A DNA stretch of 64,000 nt from Halovivax cerinus (GTDB taxonomy: Archaea > Halobacteriota > Halobacteria > Halobacteriales > Natrialbaceae), in the NCBI RefSeq assembly GCF_024498195.1, contig NZ_CP101824.1:434001-498000 (forward strand), in the 5' to 3' direction. The notes below the pieces were generated by a model. The model had not been told where the DNA came from. It saw nothing but the letters and a program-made list of their open reading frames with translations, and ran no database searches. Both the position numbers and the translations under genes were made by a program. Each line of letters begins with the position of its first letter. Positions within the stretch are counted from its first letter, which is position 1. Positions 37,141 to 46,047 of the stretch are shown in pieces.

Positions 37141-40038
37141 ATGAAGGCGAACACGAACCGGCTGTTGGCGATCCTGCTGGCCGTACTGATGGCGGGCGCG
37201 ATCTTCGCCCCGCTCGGTGCGGCGACGGACGATCCGGTCGCGACGTCGACCGACGACGCGATCGCGAACTCGTCACCAGCCACGATCCACGAATCGCTCG
37301 AAGACGAAACCGGAGAGACGGAACTCCTCCTCCTGTTGCCCGACATCGCGGAGACGGCGCGACAGGGCTCGGAGGACGAGGTGATCGCGGCGTTACGGTC
37401 GACGGCCGACACCACGCAGGGGCCGGTCCTCGACGACCTCGCCGACGTCGACGGGGTGACCGTCGAGAACACGTTCTGGATCAGGAACATGGTCCACGTG
37501 ACGGCGGACCTCGACGAGGTCGACCTCGAGACGCTGGCCGCGGTCGACGGCGTCGAGGCCATCGAGCCGAACGGCGAGATGGCACCGCCCGAACCCGTCT
37601 CCGTGAACCCGGACGTCGAACGACCCGAGGAGGCACCGACGTACGGGCTCGAACAGATCCGCGCGCCCGAGACGTGGCAGGACTTCGGCGCCACCGGCGA
37701 GGGCGTCCGCGTCGTCGTCGCCGACAGCGGCGTCTACGCCGACCACCCGGACATCGATCTGGCCGACCAGGATCCGTGGTTCGATCCGGAGCAGAATGCC
37801 AGTTCACCATCGGACGGACACGGTCACGGCACGCACGTCAGCGGGACGATCGCCGGCGGCGACGCGTCGGGAACGGCGATCGGCGTCGCGCCCGACGTCG
37901 AACTCGCGGTCGCGCGCGTCTGCGGGGAGGGCTGTGGGGTCGACCAGATCATCGCCGGCATCGAGTGGGCCGTCGACACCGACTCGGACGTCGTCAACCT
38001 GAGTCTCGGCGGCGCGACCACCGGGACCTGGGTCGAGCCCGTCTACAACGCGATGGACGCGGGCACGCTCGTCGTCGCCTCGATCGGGAACGAGGGCGAA
38101 GGGAATGTCGGCTCGCCCGGCGCGCCCTGGGATTCGCTCGCGAGCGGCGCGACGGACGAGAACGAGGACATCACCGACTTCTCCGGCGGCAAACGGATCG
38201 TGGAGGGCGAGTACTACGGTGCCTGGAAGGATCACTGGCCGGCGTCGTACATCGCCCCGGACGCCGCCGCCCCGGGCAACGATATTTACAGCGCCGCGTC
38301 ACCCGAGGGATCCATGTGCGAGGGCCAGGAGTACTGCGAGGTCAGCGGCACGTCGATGTCCTCACCGCACAAGGCCGGTGCAGCCGCGCTCGTCCTCTCG
38401 GCCAACCCGACTCTCGGTCCCTACGAGGTCAAAGAGATCCTGATGGAGACGGCCTGGAAACCGGACGACTGGGATCCCACCAGTGCGCAGTGGTACAACG
38501 AGGAGACCGGCCGTGACTCGCGCTACGGGACCGGCATCATCGACGTCTACGCGGCGGTCGAGCAGGCCGGTGGCGGCGAGCCGCCCGTCCAGGGGACGAT
38601 CGAGGGCACCGTGACCGACGAGAGCGGCGCGGCCATCGGGGGCGCGACCGTCTCCGTCGGCTCGTCGAGCACGCAGACTGACGCGAACGGTGACTACGAA
38701 CTCACCGTCCCGGCCGACTCGTACACGGTGACGGCCGACGCCTCGGGCTACGCGTCTGACAGCCAGCCCGTCACCGTCGGCGAGAACGAGACGGTGACCG
38801 CCGACTTCACGCTCGCCGAGTCCGACGGCGTCACCGTCGGCGTCGTCAGCGACGGCTCCTACGGCGACGACCTCGCCGGCCTGATCGAGGGGCAACTCGG
38901 CTCCGAGTCAGTGGTCGAGTCGATCTCCTCCGCCGAGGCGATCGACGGCGGCCACGACGTCTACGTCGTCCAGAACATCGACAGCGCCAACACCCAGGAC
39001 TTCGTCGACGCCACCAGCGGAAGCGACACCGGCGTCGTCTACCTCGACCAGTGGGGCGACGGCGCTAACGGCGTCACGCAGTTCGCCTCGGTCAGCAGCG
39101 ACGTCGACGGCGTCGACGAAGGCTACGATTCCGGCGCGGACGGCCCCAACTACGCCGTCTCCGGGGACCACCCGATCGTCGACGGGTTCGGTGACTCCAT
39201 CGAGATCCACACCGGCAGCGACTCCGACCACGCCTGGGTGACGGACACGAGCTACGACGTGATCGCGGACGTTTCGGTCGGTGGCTCCGCCGTCGGCACC
39301 GGCCTGGCGGTCGACGAGGATAGCGCGACCGTCCTCGCCGCCTCCTCCGGGATGAACGAGTACGTCGGCGCCGGCGACCACACCGACGACTCCGCCGCGC
39401 TCCTGGCCAACGCCGTGACCTACCTCGCCGGCGACGACGAGCCGCCGGAGCCCGAGGGCACCATCTCCCTCGGCGAGGCCGCCGGCGACGCCGGCGACCA
39501 GGTGACGGTCGACCTCGACACCGACGTCGCCGACGTCTCGGGGTATCAGGCGCAGATCGACTACGATGCGAGCGTAGTCGACTTCGTCGGCGCCACCGGC
39601 GTCGACATAGACGATCCGCAGGTCGACGACGGGGACGGCTCGCTCGGACTCGCCGTCAGCGGCTCCAGCGGCGTCGACTCGCCGACGCTCGCGGAACTGA
39701 CGTTCGAACTCACCGGCTCGGCCGGTGAGACGACGGACCTCACCTTCGGCGAGGCGAACACGCAGCTACACACCGAAGACGGAATCGTCGAACCCGCTAC
39801 GTACACCGCCGGCTCGATCACCGTCGAGGACGGCGGTGGCGGCGACTGTGCCCTGCCGGGCGACGTCGACGGCGACGGACAGGTAACGTCGCTCGACGCG
39901 ACGAAGACCCAGCAGTACATCGCCGGCCTCGATCCGGGGAACTTCGACGAGACCTGTGGCGACCCGACCGGCGACGGGCAGATCACGCCGGCCGACGTCA
40001 CCGCGATCCACCAGGAGATCGTCGGCGTCACCGCCTGA
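37141..40038 (+). CDS. Secreted subtilisin-type protease with cohesin and dockerin (protease 2)
   Basis: 965 residues. An in-frame TAG 12 nt upstream fixes the start at ATG 37141 and so defines the family N-terminus (M-K-A-N-T-N-R-L). Same layout as protease 1: signal peptide, propeptide, S8 domain with D195, H229 and S405, regulatory-like beta domain (about 482-558), amidotransferase-like domain (about 563-765), cohesin (about 774-895), dockerin (about 903-965). The propeptide is almost identical to that of protease 3, while the S8 surface loops differ (a cysteine-bearing loop SMCEGQEYCEVSG near the active serine). That loop is shared with the proteases at 47653 and 54699. Confidence 0.92.
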   Translation: MKANTNRLLAILLAVLMAGAIFAPLGAATDDPVATSTDDAIANSSPATIHESLEDETGETELLLLLPDIAETARQGSEDEVIAALRSTADTTQGPVLDDLADVDGVTVENTFWIRNMVHVTADLDEVDLETLAAVDGVEAIEPNGEMAPPEPVSVNPDVERPEEAPTYGLEQIRAPETWQDFGATGEGVRVVVADSGVYADHPDIDLADQDPWFDPEQNASSPSDGHGHGTHVSGTIAGGDASGTAIGVAPDVELAVARVCGEGCGVDQIIAGIEWAVDTDSDVVNLSLGGATTGTWVEPVYNAMDAGTLVVASIGNEGEGNVGSPGAPWDSLASGATDENEDITDFSGGKRIVEGEYYGAWKDHWPASYIAPDAAAPGNDIYSAASPEGSMCEGQEYCEVSGTSMSSPHKAGAAALVLSANPTLGPYEVKEILMETAWKPDDWDPTSAQWYNEETGRDSRYGTGIIDVYAAVEQAGGGEPPVQGTIEGTVTDESGAAIGGATVSVGSSSTQTDANGDYELTVPADSYTVTADASGYASDSQPVTVGENETVTADFTLAESDGVTVGVVSDGSYGDDLAGLIEGQLGSESVVESISSAEAIDGGHDVYVVQNIDSANTQDFVDATSGSDTGVVYLDQWGDGANGVTQFASVSSDVDGVDEGYDSGADGPNYAVSGDHPIVDGFGDSIEIHTGSDSDHAWVTDTSYDVIADVSVGGSAVGTGLAVDEDSATVLAASSGMNEYVGAGDHTDDSAALLANAVTYLAGDDEPPEPEGTISLGEAAGDAGDQVTVDLDTDVADVSGYQAQIDYDASVVDFVGATGVDIDDPQVDDGDGSLGLAVSGSSGVDSPTLAELTFELTGSAGETTDLTFGEANTQLHTEDGIVEPATYTAGSITVEDGGGGDCALPGDVDGDGQVTSLDATKTQQYIAGLDPGNFDETCGDPTGDGQITPADVTAIHQEIVGVTA

Positions 40039-40067
40039 ACGCGAGCTGAATTCCGGTTCGGAGTCGG

Positions 40068-40078
40068 TTTTTATTTTT
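40068..40078 (+). terminator. T-run after protease 2
   Basis: TTTTTATTTTT about 30 bp downstream of the stop is a probable U-tract terminator. Confidence 0.5.
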
Positions 40079-40239
40079 ACCGCCGCGAGCGGCCCCGCTG
40101 TCGGCCGCGGTCGACCGGAAGATCGACAGTTGTCCCAAAATCGACATTTGGGAAACTAAATAATAAATACTATACTAGAACAATTAGTATAACTAAGTTA
40201 ATAATAAGGTATTATACGCTCGGAATGAAACGTCCGGTG

Positions 40240-40256
40240 GCTATCGACAAGATAGC
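40240..40256 (+). promoter_or_regulatory. Leader dyad of protease 3
   Basis: GCTATC-GACAA-GATAGC is a perfect 6-bp stem ending 10 nt before ATG 40267. The stretch before it (40155-40215) is strongly AT-rich (AATAATAAATACTATAC and similar) and holds the promoter. Confidence 0.6.
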
Positions 40257-40266
40257 GATGCTACCT

Positions 40267-43200
40267 ATGAATCAGAATACGACCCGGCTGCTGGCACTCC
40301 TGCTGGCCGTACTGATGGCGGGCGCGGTCTTCGCCCCGCTCGGTGCGGCGGCAGGCGATCCGGTCGCGACGTCGACAGACGACGCGATCGCGAACTCGTC
40401 GCCAGCCACGATACACGAATCGCTCGAAGACGAAACTGGGGAGACCGAACTCCTCCTCCTGTTGCCCGACATCGCGGAGACGGCGCGACAGGGATCGGAG
40501 GACGAGGTGATCGCGGCGTTACGGTCGACGGCCGACACCACGCAGGGGCCGGTCCTCGACGACCTCGCCGACGTCGACGGGGTGACCGTCGAGAACACGT
40601 TCTGGATCAGGAACATGGTCCACGTGACGGCGGACCTCGATCAGGTCGACCTCGAGACGCTGGCCGCGATCGACGGCGTCGAGGCCATCGAGCCGAACGC
40701 CGAGACCTCGCTGCCCGAGCCAGTCGAGGTGACCGAGGACGTCGAGCCATCGGGCACCGCCCCGACGTACGGTCTCGAACAGATCAAAGCACCCCAGACG
40801 TGGGAGGACTTCGGCGCGACCGGTGAGGGCGTACGCGTCGTCGTGGCCGACAGCGGGGTCGCCGGCGACCACCCCGACATCGACATGGACGACGAGGATC
40901 CGTGGTTCGATCCGGAACAAGGTACCTCCGAACCCGTCGACAATCACGGTCACGGCACGCACGTCAGCGGGACGGTCGCTGGCGGCGACTCCTCGGGGAC
41001 GGCGATCGGCGTCGCTCCCGGCGCGGAGATCGCCGGGGCGCGAGCCTGCGGTCAGAGTTGCACCGTCAGCAACGTTATCGACTCCATCCAGTGGGCCGTC
41101 GACACCGACTCGGACGTCGTCAACCTGAGCCTGGGCTTCGGCCTCGGCTCCTACGCCGACACGGTCAACAACGCGATGGACGCGGGGACGCTCATCGTCG
41201 CCTCGATCGGTAACAGCGGCGAGGGCACCGCGGGTTCGCCCGGCGCACCCTGGGACTCGATCGCGAGCGGTGCGACGGACGAGAACGAAGACGTCACCGA
41301 CTTCTCCGGCGGACAGTTCCTCGAACAGGGCGACTTCAACGGTAACTACCTGAGCCACTGGCCGTCGGACGGCTACATCACGCCGGACATCGCGGCGCCC
41401 GGCTCCCAGGTGCTGAGCGCCCAGCCGGGCGGCGGTTACCAGGAAATGTCCGGTACCTCGATGTCCTCGCCGCACAAGGCCGGCGCGGCCGCAGTGATCC
41501 TCTCTGCCAACCCGGACCTCGGTCCGCGAGAGGTCAAAGAGCTGATGATGGAGACGGCCACGAAACCCGACTCCTGGGACCCGAACAGCGCCCAGTGGTA
41601 CAACGAGGACACCGGCCGTGACTCGCGTTACGGGACCGGTATCATCGACGTCTACGCGGCAGTCGAGCAGGCCGGCGGCGGTGCCCAGGGCACCATCGAG
41701 GGAACGGTCGCCGACGAGAGCGGCAACATGATGGAGGGTGCGACCGTCTCGATGGACGGCCACTCGACGGACACCGACGCAAGCGGTAGCTTCTCGATGG
41801 AAGTCCCCACGGGCGAACACACCGTGACGGCCGAGTATCCCGGCTACACGTCCGAGAGTCAGACCGTCACGGTCGAAGAGGATCAGACGACGACGGTCGA
41901 CTTCTCGCTCGCCGAGTCCGACGGAATCACCGTCGGCGTCGTCAGCGACGGCTCCTACGGCGACGACGTCGCCGGCATGATCGAGGGGCAACTCGGCTCC
42001 GAGTCAGTGGTCGAGTCGATCTCCTCCGCCGAGGCGATCGACGGCGGCCACGACGTCTACGTCGTCCAGAACATCCAGGACGGCAACACGCAGGACTTCG
42101 TCGACGCGACGAGCGGTAGTGACACGGGTGTCGTCTACCTCGACCAGTGGGGCGACGCACCCAACGGCGTCTCCCAGCTGGCCTCGGTCAGCAGTGACGT
42201 CGACGGCGTCGACGACGGCTACGACACGGGCGCGAACGGCCCCAACTACGCCGTCCAGCAGAGTCACCCGATCGTCGAGGGGCTCGGTGATTCCATCGAG
42301 ATCCACACCGGTAGTGACTCCGACCACGCCTGGGTCACCGGTACGACCTACGACACGATCGCCGACGTCTCCGTCGGCGGTTCGTCCGTCGGCACCGGCC
42401 TGGCGGTCGACGAGGACAGTGCGACCGTCCTCGCCACCTCCTCCGGTCTCAACGAGTACGTCGGCGCCGGCGACCACACCGACGACTCCGCGATGCTCCT
42501 GGCCAACGCCGTGACCTACCTCGCCGGCGACGACGAAGAACCGCCGGAACCCGAGGGAACCATCTCCCTCGGTGAGGCGGCCGGCGACGCCGGCGACCAG
42601 GTGACCGTCGAACTCGACACCGACGTCGCGGACGTCTCTGGCTACCAGGCCGAGATCACCTACGATTCCAGCGTCGTCGACTTCGTCGGCGCCAGCGGCG
42701 TCGATCTCGACGATCCGCAGGTCAACGACGAGGACGGCTCGCTCGGACTCGCCGTCAGCGGCTCCAGCGGCGTCGACTCGCCGACGCTCGCCGAGTTGAC
42801 GTTCGAACTCACCGGATCCGCCGGTGACGCGACCGACCTCGCCTTCGGCGAGGCCAACACGCAACTCGTCGCGGGCGGCAGCATCGTCGAACCCGCCGAG
42901 TACACCGCCGGCTCGATCACCGTCGAGGACGGCGGCGAGGACCCGCCGGAGGAGGGCTTCATCCGTCTGGGTGAGGCGACGGCCGGCGAAGGCGAGACCG
43001 CGACCGTCTCGCTGGATACGGACCTCACCGGAATCGCGGGCTACCAGGTCCGGCTGGACTACGATCCCTCGACCGTCGAGTTCGTCGAGGCGTCGGGCGT
43101 CGACATCACCGATCCGACCGTCAACGACGAGGACGGTACCCTGACGCTCTCGGCGAGTCAGACGAGCGGCGTCGACGCGCCGACGCTGGCCGACCTCACC

Positions 43201-43527
43201 TTCGAGGTGGTCGGCTCAGCGGGCGAATCGAGCGACCTCACTTTCGATCAGGCGTTCACGCAACTGAACACCGAAGACGAGATCGTCCAACCCGCCGAGT
43301 ACATCGACGGATCGGTCACCGTCGGTGACAGCGGCTGCGCCCTGCCGGGCGACGTCGACGGTGACGGCAGCGTCACTTCACTCGACGCGACGAAGACCCA
43401 GCAGTACATCGCCGGTCTCGATCCGGGCAACTTCGACGAGGCCTGTGGCGACCTGACCGGTGACGGTCAGATCTCGCCCGCCGACGTCACCGCCATCCAC
43501 CAGGAGATCGTCGGCGTCACCGCCTGA
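40267..43527 (+). CDS. Secreted subtilisin-type protease with two cohesins and a dockerin (protease 3)
   Basis: 1086 residues from ATG 40267 (in-frame ATGs at 40225 and 40258 are less consistent with the paralogs). Order: signal peptide, propeptide, S8 domain with D195, H229 and S398, regulatory-like beta domain (about 472-548), amidotransferase-like domain (about 553-755), cohesin 1 (about 764-885), cohesin 2 (about 896-1018), dockerin (about 1023-1086). Cohesin 2 belongs to the sequence type NDEDGTLTLSASQTSGVDAP found also in the proteins at 46048 and 47653. The gene is a mosaic: its propeptide matches protease 2, and the rest is closer to protease 1. Confidence 0.92.
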   Translation: MNQNTTRLLALLLAVLMAGAVFAPLGAAAGDPVATSTDDAIANSSPATIHESLEDETGETELLLLLPDIAETARQGSEDEVIAALRSTADTTQGPVLDDLADVDGVTVENTFWIRNMVHVTADLDQVDLETLAAIDGVEAIEPNAETSLPEPVEVTEDVEPSGTAPTYGLEQIKAPQTWEDFGATGEGVRVVVADSGVAGDHPDIDMDDEDPWFDPEQGTSEPVDNHGHGTHVSGTVAGGDSSGTAIGVAPGAEIAGARACGQSCTVSNVIDSIQWAVDTDSDVVNLSLGFGLGSYADTVNNAMDAGTLIVASIGNSGEGTAGSPGAPWDSIASGATDENEDVTDFSGGQFLEQGDFNGNYLSHWPSDGYITPDIAAPGSQVLSAQPGGGYQEMSGTSMSSPHKAGAAAVILSANPDLGPREVKELMMETATKPDSWDPNSAQWYNEDTGRDSRYGTGIIDVYAAVEQAGGGAQGTIEGTVADESGNMMEGATVSMDGHSTDTDASGSFSMEVPTGEHTVTAEYPGYTSESQTVTVEEDQTTTVDFSLAESDGITVGVVSDGSYGDDVAGMIEGQLGSESVVESISSAEAIDGGHDVYVVQNIQDGNTQDFVDATSGSDTGVVYLDQWGDAPNGVSQLASVSSDVDGVDDGYDTGANGPNYAVQQSHPIVEGLGDSIEIHTGSDSDHAWVTGTTYDTIADVSVGGSSVGTGLAVDEDSATVLATSSGLNEYVGAGDHTDDSAMLLANAVTYLAGDDEEPPEPEGTISLGEAAGDAGDQVTVELDTDVADVSGYQAEITYDSSVVDFVGASGVDLDDPQVNDEDGSLGLAVSGSSGVDSPTLAELTFELTGSAGDATDLAFGEANTQLVAGGSIVEPAEYTAGSITVEDGGEDPPEEGFIRLGEATAGEGETATVSLDTDLTGIAGYQVRLDYDPSTVEFVEASGVDITDPTVNDEDGTLTLSASQTSGVDAPTLADLTFEVVGSAGESSDLTFDQAFTQLNTEDEIVQPAEYIDGSVTVGDSGCALPGDVDGDGSVTSLDATKTQQYIAGLDPGNFDEACGDLTGDGQISPADVTAIHQEIVGVTA

Positions 43528-43575
43528 GAAGGGTCCGAAGCCGATCGAATCGAGACGCGACCGCACGCGATTTCG

Positions 43576-43581
43576 TTTTTT
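43576..43581 (+). terminator. T-run after protease 3
   Basis: TTTTTT about 50 bp after the stop, before the 222-bp gap that leads to the next gene. Confidence 0.4.
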
Positions 43582-43749
43582 GCCGACGGCCCTTCGAGTC
43601 GTGGCACAGACGCTGTCGATGATGGTGTACTGGCGAGCTGTGAGCCGATTTCGAGAACTCGAACGCTCGAACGGCCGTCAGTACCGCCCCGTTCATTCAC
43701 ACGCCTGGTAGAAAGACGTAATACGATTCGGGATAAAATTTAGTGTTGT

Positions 43750-44640
43750 GTGCCAATCGTGACTCGACGGCCCTCCAACAGTCGATCGATAGCGGTACTC
43801 GCGATCGCCCTGACAATGCTACTCCTCGGAAGCGTGCTCGTCCCCGCCGGCGGCGCCGTGGTCGGCACGACGGAACCGACAGACGAACCCGGTGGTCTGA
43901 CGACCGCCGACACCGCCCGGTCCAACGTGACGCTCTCGCTCGTGGTCGACGAATCCACCGACGAGAGCGTGACGGTCACGCTGGAGACCGACGCCAGCGA
44001 CGTCGCGGGCTACGGTGCGAACGTGACGTTCGACCCGGCGGTCGTAACGGTCGACACCGTCTCCGGCGTCGACATGAGCGACCCGACAACGAACGTCGAC
44101 AACGAACGAGGCTGGGTGTTCGTTACCCAGAGCCAGGCGAACGGGATCGACGAGCCGGTGCTGGCCGAGTTCACGTTCGCCGTCGAGGCGACGGGCGAGA
44201 CGACCCTCTCGTTCGAAGACGATACGACGGTGAACGACGGCGGGACGCCACCCGAAGAGCTCCCCGTCGATCTCGACGGAACGACGATCGCCGTCGAGGA
44301 CGACGGATCGGGTGGAGTCGGATCCGGCGGGACCGGTAGTGGCGGTTCGGGTGGGGACGGACCCAGTGGTTCGGGTGGGGACGAGTCCGACGATGCCGAC
44401 GGCGGCGGAACGGACGATACCGATGGAGCGGATACAGGCGAAGACGGCGGCGGGGCCTCCGACGGTACCGACGACGCAGGCGGTACGGACGGTGACGGCG
44501 ACACCGACGAGACCGATGATGCCGACAGCGACGGGGACTCAGACGGCACCGACGCGATCGACAGCCTCCCCGGGTTCGGGATCGTCCCCGCACTGGTCGC
44601 CGTCTGTGCCGCGCTCGCTGCGGGGACCGAGCGCAACTGA
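43750..44640 (+). CDS. Surface-anchored single-cohesin protein with PGF-CTERM tail (anchor 1)
   Basis: 296 residues from GTG 43750; GTG 43759 is equally plausible. A signal peptide (about 13-37) is followed by one cohesin-like domain (about 55-180) of the type GYGANVTFDP...DNERGWVFVTQSQ, the subtype of the eight-cohesin scaffold. An 80-residue Gly/Asp/Ser/Thr-rich linker, probably glycosylated, follows, and then PGFGIVPALVAVC plus a short charged end. PGF-CTERM tails are recognised by archaeosortase and replaced by a lipid. There is no dockerin and no enzyme domain, so it should present one cohesin on the cell surface. Confidence 0.85.
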   Translation: MPIVTRRPSNSRSIAVLAIALTMLLLGSVLVPAGGAVVGTTEPTDEPGGLTTADTARSNVTLSLVVDESTDESVTVTLETDASDVAGYGANVTFDPAVVTVDTVSGVDMSDPTTNVDNERGWVFVTQSQANGIDEPVLAEFTFAVEATGETTLSFEDDTTVNDGGTPPEELPVDLDGTTIAVEDDGSGGVGSGGTGSGGSGGDGPSGSGGDESDDADGGGTDDTDGADTGEDGGGASDGTDDAGGTDGDGDTDETDDADSDGDSDGTDAIDSLPGFGIVPALVAVCAALAAGTERN

Positions 44641-44888
44641 CGGTCGGTCATAGACGCCGGACGACAAGCCACTGTTTTCACCCGCAGACGCCTGGGTGCA
44701 GTCGAGGACCGGTTGCGTCCTTCCGCCGACAGTGAACGAGCGAGCGTGTCGTCAGGAGAGCCTGGACCGTCGACGAACGCGGCCGCCCCCACGCGACACG
44801 AACCGGAGACGACACCAGACCAATATATTTCTTCCGGATGGAAAATTATATTACTATCTAATTCACTATAATAGAGCTGGAGAATACG
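44641..44888. other. Intergenic promoter region before anchor 2
   Basis: No gene here. The AT-rich tract at about 44820-44880 (CAATATATTTC, AAAATTATATTACTATC, CACTATAATAG) is the probable promoter. It includes a small dyad, TTCC-GGAT-GGAA, near 44831. Confidence 0.4.
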
Positions 44889-45833
44889 ATGGTCGAATCT
44901 ACACGCCTCGAAGTCCCGAGTCGATACGCCCGCTGTGCAGTACTCCTCTGTGCAGTACTCCTCGTTGTGTGCGGGGCTGTGCTCGTTCCCGCTGCCAGCG
45001 CACACGGAGGCGGGTCGCAGGCCGCCATCGAGAGAGCGGCGAGTACTGACAGTGCGACCGAGATTCCGACGCTCTCGCTGGCTGCCAGTGAGGGGACCGA
45101 CGGCGGCGTCTCGGTCTCGCTCGAAACGGACGCCGCCGTCGCTGGCTATCAGGCGAACGTGACGTTCGATCCGTCGGTCCTCGTCGTCGACGACGTTAGT
45201 GGTGTCGACATGGCCGATCCAGTCGTCAACGTCGACAACGAGAATGGCTGGGTCTTCTTCACCCAGAGCCAGGCGACGGCCGTCGAGAGCCCCACGCTCG
45301 CGCGAATCGACTTCGAGAGCCGGAGTGCCGGCGAGACCGACGTTTCGTTCGTCACCAGTGATACGCGTCTGAACGACGAGAGCGAGCGTGTCCGAGTCGA
45401 TCTCGCCGGGACGTCCGTCGACGTCGACACCGATTCGACCGAGGACGTGACCGCCGAACCAGCCGCCTTCGAATACGAACCGACCGAACTACCGACCGAG
45501 TCCGTCGAAGCGGGGACGAGTGTCGAGATTCCGGTCGAGGTCAGCAACGTCGGCGGTACGACCGACAACTACGAAGTGACGCTGTGGAACGGCGACGACT
45601 CGCTCGCGACCGAGACGGAGCTGCTGAGCGGCGGCGAATCGGCGACGGTCCAGCTGACCCACACGTTCACCACGCCCGGCACCTACGACCTGTCGGTCAA
45701 CGACGAGAACGTCGGTCAACTCGAGGTGACCGGTTCGGAGTCGAACGCCTCCATTCCCGGGTTCGGGGTGATCGGGTCGCTACTCGGTCTCTCTAGTCTG
45801 CTGATCGCAGCCCGCGCCCGTCGAGTGCGCTGA
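44889..45833 (+). CDS. Surface-anchored cohesin plus CARDB-like protein with PGF-CTERM tail (anchor 2)
   Basis: 314 residues. The signal peptide core contains a doubled CAVLL (15-bp tandem duplication in the DNA). One cohesin-like domain follows (about 58-180; GYQANVTFDPSVLVVDDVSGVDM, DNENGWVFFTQSQ), then a CARDB-like immunoglobulin-fold domain (about 200-285; VEIPVEVSNVGGTTDNYEV) and the tail IPGFGVIGSLLGLSSLL with a basic end (RARRVR). No dockerin. Domain order cohesin-CARDB-PGF repeats the C-terminal end of the eight-cohesin protein, so this looks like a one-module version of it. Confidence 0.87.
   Translation: MVESTRLEVPSRYARCAVLLCAVLLVVCGAVLVPAASAHGGGSQAAIERAASTDSATEIPTLSLAASEGTDGGVSVSLETDAAVAGYQANVTFDPSVLVVDDVSGVDMADPVVNVDNENGWVFFTQSQATAVESPTLARIDFESRSAGETDVSFVTSDTRLNDESERVRVDLAGTSVDVDTDSTEDVTAEPAAFEYEPTELPTESVEAGTSVEIPVEVSNVGGTTDNYEVTLWNGDDSLATETELLSGGESATVQLTHTFTTPGTYDLSVNDENVGQLEVTGSESNASIPGFGVIGSLLGLSSLLIAARARRVR
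44934..44963 (+). repeat. 15-bp tandem duplication in the signal peptide of anchor 2
   Basis: TGTGCAGTACTCCTC is present twice in a row and encodes CAVLL twice. It lengthens the hydrophobic core in frame. Confidence 0.8.
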
Positions 45834-46021
45834 TCTGCTACCGGACGGTAGCTGGGAGACGAACCGATGGGAGACCGGACCACGCCCCGCTCGCAATCAC
45901 GCCTTCGAAGATCCGTACTCACGACCGATCGATCGACGGCAGAACCGAGATTCTATAGCAAGTGCAACTAATTTTAATACTTGGAAAACATCTATAATGG
46001 TCGGGTCCGAACGACAATTGA

Positions 46022-46037
46022 CCATCCACACCGATGG
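46022..46037 (+). promoter_or_regulatory. Leader dyad of the non-proteolytic dockerin protein
   Basis: CCATC-CACACC-GATGG ends 10 nt before ATG 46048. Its loop resembles the one in the protease 2 leader, and both stem positions have changed together. Confidence 0.55.
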
Positions 46038-46047
46038 CGATCCATCC

